DNA of 36,187 nucleotides from Bacteroidia bacterium. Its GTDB lineage: Bacteria; Bacteroidota; Bacteroidia; NS11-12g; UBA9320. The DNA lies in the NCBI GenBank assembly GCA_017640445.1, contig JAEPQQ010000014.1, positions 1-36,187 of the forward strand. Reading direction: 5' to 3'. The position numbers were made by a program, and so were the translations under genes. Positions 33,474 through 36,187 of this stretch are shown piece by piece (the first letter of the stretch is position 1; every line of letters starts with the position of its first letter). Under the pieces are notes generated by a model. The model saw only the letters and a program-made list of their open reading frames with translations. It was not told the origin of the DNA and did no database searches.

Positions 33474-35446
33474 CTAAATTCTGCTTTTAACATCAAACGA
33501 ACCTCAGACCTGCGACGGCCGGAAGTGCGATCTAAACCACTTCCAAAGCCATGATCGTCCAACTGAGAATCGAGTGCAAATCTCATCCAAATTTTTAATT
33601 GGTCATGCAGTCGGTAAGAAAATAATACATACATGCGGTTTCCGTTCCTTGAAAAAAATGGAATGGAGTAGGAGAGCGGAACGTCATTCTCATATGCATA
33701 AATTCGGTTGTCAAACTGATTAATGCTGACAATGGTAAACCGGGTGGTAATGCCAAAACGTGCGTTTCGAGGTGTTAGTTTAACATCTTGATACAGCAAA
33801 CTGCCATTCGTCTTCTGGTTGTCCAGCCTTACGATCGAGTATTCATAGCGACTCCTTAGCAGAAGTTCCTTGCTCAATTGATAGTTTACGTGGAATCGGA
33901 AGCGGCTCAATTGTTTGGTAACCACTTCTCGCTGAATAGCTTTTCCCGGAGATAAGACATCCACGATTTCCGTTTTAACTCGTGCATAAGCCTCCAGGGT
34001 CTTTCGCGGGTGGTAAATAAATTCTCCAAAGTAATCCCGCCCTTTGGTGGGCATGGTGCTGTTGTACCGCAGCCAGCTTGAACTGTAAAAGTCGAAATAA
34101 ACTTTAAATGAAAAGGTATTAGCCGGTTTTAAACATAAAGCCCCATATAGGCCTTGTTCCGACGACCCGGGGCTAAATTCTGAAAAACTTTGAGTGCGTC
34201 TTGAGGTAAATCCTGCTTGCGTTTTTCGATAAACGAGGCTGCCGTCCAACGACTTGCCAAAACTCAATAACAGACCGCTTAAACCTGCCCAGTTTCGGGT
34301 GTCGTATGCCAATTCTCCAAACCACAGGCCGTTGTTCAACTGAAATTGGTAATAGACACTGGTTTTTACAAAAGAAGCACCATTGAAACGAGGGATCGCG
34401 TAAGCTTGGTTAGATGGGAACCTGGGGTGAGAAAAGGTGTTGAAGTACAAACATTGACCGATAGTCAAATGGCCAACGGAACGACTAACCGAGTAGCCCA
34501 CTTCCCTGGTTGAGAGGCTGTTTTTGTCGCGTAGTTCTTCGGCTGTTCTATGCAACCCGGTCTGTTGAAGAGACGAATACCCGGCCAAGTCACCAATGGT
34601 GTCCAGGTTGGCGTCGTACGATGTAATGCCTCCAAAGAGCAGCATGTCTAGACCCAGAATTTTTGCTTCCATGGCAATACCCCTGATGGCATTGTTTTCA
34701 TTCATTGAGGTGTTTGGTCGTAAGAATTTGCCCGTATTGGTGACATTTAACACAAGGGAAGACTTGCCAGATCCAAATCGATTGCCAATTACAAGACCTT
34801 GGCCCATGTTGAGGGTGTAATCGCCAAGAACAAGTTGGTGTATGTTGCCCCAATTGGTTAGTCGCACATAGCCGGAACTGAAATCAAAACGGTCGGGAGA
34901 AACAGTGAGGTAATTTGCTTCACCGGCATCATTTTCCCCCATAAAGCCAAGTTCTAAATTTTGTGATACATGTCCTTTGTAACGAAATGAATGTTGAATA
35001 GGTAAGCCCCTGAACCGACCATCGGGATTCAGGGTGGTGAAACCCAGTTGTCTGGGAGATCGCATACCCGCGTACAACCACAAGGTGTGCCCGGGCTTTT
35101 CCGCAAGCCGAGAGAGCGGCCACGAGGCAGTCACATACACGTGGTTTTTGAGAACGGAAATCGCTTCTGGTGAAATATTACATTGTTGGAGTTCAAGTAT
35201 GTCCAGGAAGCCACCGTATCGTTCCCGATGGTTTAGTAGTCGCTTAATTTCTACAGTGTTTATGATACCAAGGATGTATAGCGCATGCGCCGAGCATGTA
35301 TTCAAATTAAGCCTCTGGCCAGAGAGTGTCTGGTTTTCCAGGAACTCCCCATTTTCTACGAGTCGTTCGATACGGCCATCAGGTATTTGTGCCATGTGCA
35401 TCAGCGGAAGAAGCAAAAGCACGGTGGCTATGGATGTCGTTTTCAT
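33470..35446 (-). CDS. secreted HhH-domain protein with outer-membrane barrel-like body
   Basis: About 658 residues from ATG 35446 (MKTTSIATV); four codons upstream belong to the overlap with the preceding gene. A signal peptide (about 1-22) is followed by a ComEA-like helix-hairpin-helix region (about 45-105) that includes [15 protein letters not shown] and [14 protein letters not shown]. The remaining 540 residues are alternating, aromatic-rich strands ending [20 protein letters not shown] and RLMLKAEFR, typical of an outer-membrane beta-barrel. Such HhH-barrel proteins are widespread but uncharacterised in Bacteroidota. DNA binding or uptake at the surface is possible but unproven. Coupled by ATGA overlaps at both ends. 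Confidence 0.8.
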   Translation of the reverse strand: MKTTSIATVLLLLPLMHMAQIPDGRIERLVENGEFLENQTLSGQRLNLNTCSAHALYILGIINTVEIKRLLNHRERYGGFLDILELQQCNISPEAISVLKNHVYVTASWPLSRLAEKPGHTLWLYAGMRSPRQLGFTTLNPDGRFRGLPIQHSFRYKGHVSQNLELGFMGENDAGEANYLTVSPDRFDFSSGYVRLTNWGNIHQLVLGDYTLNMGQGLVIGNRFGSGKSSLVLNVTNTGKFLRPNTSMNENNAIRGIAMEAKILGLDMLLFGGITSYDANLDTIGDLAGYSSLQQTGLHRTAEELRDKNSLSTREVGYSVSRSVGHLTIGQCLYFNTFSHPRFPSNQAYAIPRFNGASFVKTSVYYQFQLNNGLWFGELAYDTRNWAGLSGLLLSFGKSLDGSLVYRKTQAGFTSRRTQSFSEFSPGSSEQGLYGALCLKPANTFSFKVYFDFYSSSWLRYNSTMPTKGRDYFGEFIYHPRKTLEAYARVKTEIVDVLSPGKAIQREVVTKQLSRFRFHVNYQLSKELLLRSRYEYSIVRLDNQKTNGSLLYQDVKLTPRNARFGITTRFTIVSINQFDNRIYAYENDVPLSYSIPFFSRNGNRMYVLFSYRLHDQLKIWMRFALDSQLDDHGFGSGLDRTSGRRRSEVRLMLKAEFR

Positions 35447-36187
35447 GTTTCTGCACAAATGAGAGGGGAGAAACCCAGAAGCTGATGTCGTTGTTGGGCC
35501 ATACTCAGTGTGAGCTTCTTGAGACGTAGTCGAAAACCAAAACCAATAACTGCAGGATTGGAGGCAACCCCGGCTAAGAGCGTTATTTTTTCAGTGATCA
35601 AATACGTCAGGCCCAAACGGAACGCCGAGCCGTGAAAGACGTCAACATCCAATTGAGTAATGAGCTCGGTTTTGTCAGAAACTTCGTACGTTAATCCCAG
35701 ACAGTAAACCGACTGCCCCATAAACACGTCGGTATTCCTTACCGATTGATGGCCAATGAAGTGAAGCATGGCTTTCTTGGTCATGGAGTAACTCAAAGAA
35801 CCTATTATCCCGATAGAATAACCGTGAAGGTGAGGCTTGGCAACCAGTTGTTGGTAGAAGGTCGACAAGCCTAAAGTCAAAGAAGAACTCAGCTTCTGTG
35901 CTGCCGATAGTGATATGGATAAACGATGGCTCACATCGTAGCCTTGCAACTCAGCAGTAAGCCCAAATGCGTTGGAATTTTGATTTAAGCAAACAGCTGC
36001 GCCGAGGGAGCTAAGCTCCTGAATGAAAAATGGATTGTGGTAGCTTATTCCCGCTCTCCAAGGTTCGGAAGACAGCATGCTCGATGGGTTGTTGTAGGTA
36101 CTCCAAACAGACTTTTCGCCTATTCGGATGCCAGCGAGGCTATACGCAGTGCCGCCCAGTGATTGTGGTGGTGGGAAGCTGTAAGAA
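35443..36187 (-). CDS. outer-membrane beta-barrel-like protein, 5' end beyond the window
   Basis: The frame is open to the right edge; about 247 residues are visible and an internal ATG at 36078 is not the start. The visible N-terminal part contains SLGGTAYSLAGIRIGEKSVW and then STYNNPSS, like the mature start of small Bacteroidota outer-membrane barrels that begin with a G-G-x-A-Y-S-L-A pattern and an NP motif. The rest is alternating amphipathic strands (LGLTYEVSDKTEL, FRLGLTYLITEKITLLAGV, IGFGFRLRLKKL). Only the signal peptide and a few residues are likely missing. Its stop overlaps the start of the HhH gene as ATGA. Confidence 0.75.
   Translation of the reverse strand, partial: SYSFPPPQSLGGTAYSLAGIRIGEKSVWSTYNNPSSMLSSEPWRAGISYHNPFFIQELSSLGAAVCLNQNSNAFGLTAELQGYDVSHRLSISLSAAQKLSSSLTLGLSTFYQQLVAKPHLHGYSIGIIGSLSYSMTKKAMLHFIGHQSVRNTDVFMGQSVYCLGLTYEVSDKTELITQLDVDVFHGSAFRLGLTYLITEKITLLAGVASNPAVIGFGFRLRLKKLTLSMAQQRHQLLGFSPLICAET

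Noticed and set aside
33042..33554. 170-codon plus-strand open frame opposite pdxJ
   Set aside because: It lies antisense to a clearly conserved pdxJ gene, is Cys- and Arg-rich without domain features and has no promoter of its own.

Overview
This window comes from the chromosome of a Bacteroidota bacterium, probably a free-living Flavobacteriales- or Cytophagales-type species. Three things point there. Two giant secreted proteins end in type IX secretion (T9SS type A) sorting domains. Many genes are preceded by the Bacteroidota promoter box TAnnTTTG instead of a Pribnow box. The ATP synthase genes have phylum hallmarks: an extended His/acidic N-terminus on subunit a, an insertion in subunit beta, an epsilon subunit reduced to its beta-sandwich, and atpDC separated from atpBEFHAG. 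Genus and species cannot be read from the sequence.

Layout. (1) 1-6650, plus strand: the 3' end of an M23 peptidase gene, a bactofilin, an AtpZ-like protein overlapping the bactofilin, a small membrane protein with its own promoter, then atpB-E-F-H-A-G closed by a strong terminator. A hairpin lies between atpE and atpF. (2) 6671-7600, minus: a marR-doxX pair with two near-identical candidate operators. (3) 7652-11778, plus: small accessory genes (predicted lipoproteins, a secreted YD-repeat-like protein, a membrane protein, a crystallin J1-like protein, a possible immunity-like protein, a Lacal_2735-type peptide). (4) 11999-14427, plus: an MBOAT O-acyltransferase with an SGNH-like partner. 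(5) 14444-17759: acyl-CoA carboxylase beta subunit (minus), SRP RNA, a transaldolase-family protein and a polyprenol-phosphate mannosyltransferase-type GT2 (plus). (6) 17949-28860, plus: two giant T9SS surface or secreted proteins of 2063 and about 1485 residues. They share an unrecognised Cys-bounded repeat of about 169 residues (four copies plus one), matching C-terminal modules and a similar 5' leader. (7) 28958-30797, minus: atpD-atpC. (8) 31012-32747, plus: an NtrC-type response regulator and an HPt protein. (9) 32748-36187, minus: a coupled outer-membrane barrel / HhH protein / pdxJ operon that runs off the right edge.

How the parts work together. The F1Fo synthase is complete within 30 kb but in two transcription units on opposite strands. 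The receiver-AAA+ regulator and HPt protein look like the output end of a sigma-54 phosphorelay whose kinase is elsewhere. The MBOAT/SGNH pair probably modifies an exported glycan. The best candidate for something undescribed is the giant-protein locus: a new extracellular repeat, galactose-binding-like domains that appear to interrupt Ig-like and SdrD-B-like host domains, and a shared structured leader suggesting co-regulation. No gene-free stretch exceeds 300 bases; the longest (24141-24402, 30753-31011, 11779-11998) hold only terminators, promoters and leaders. I saw no tRNA, rRNA, CRISPR array, insertion sequence or phage gene.
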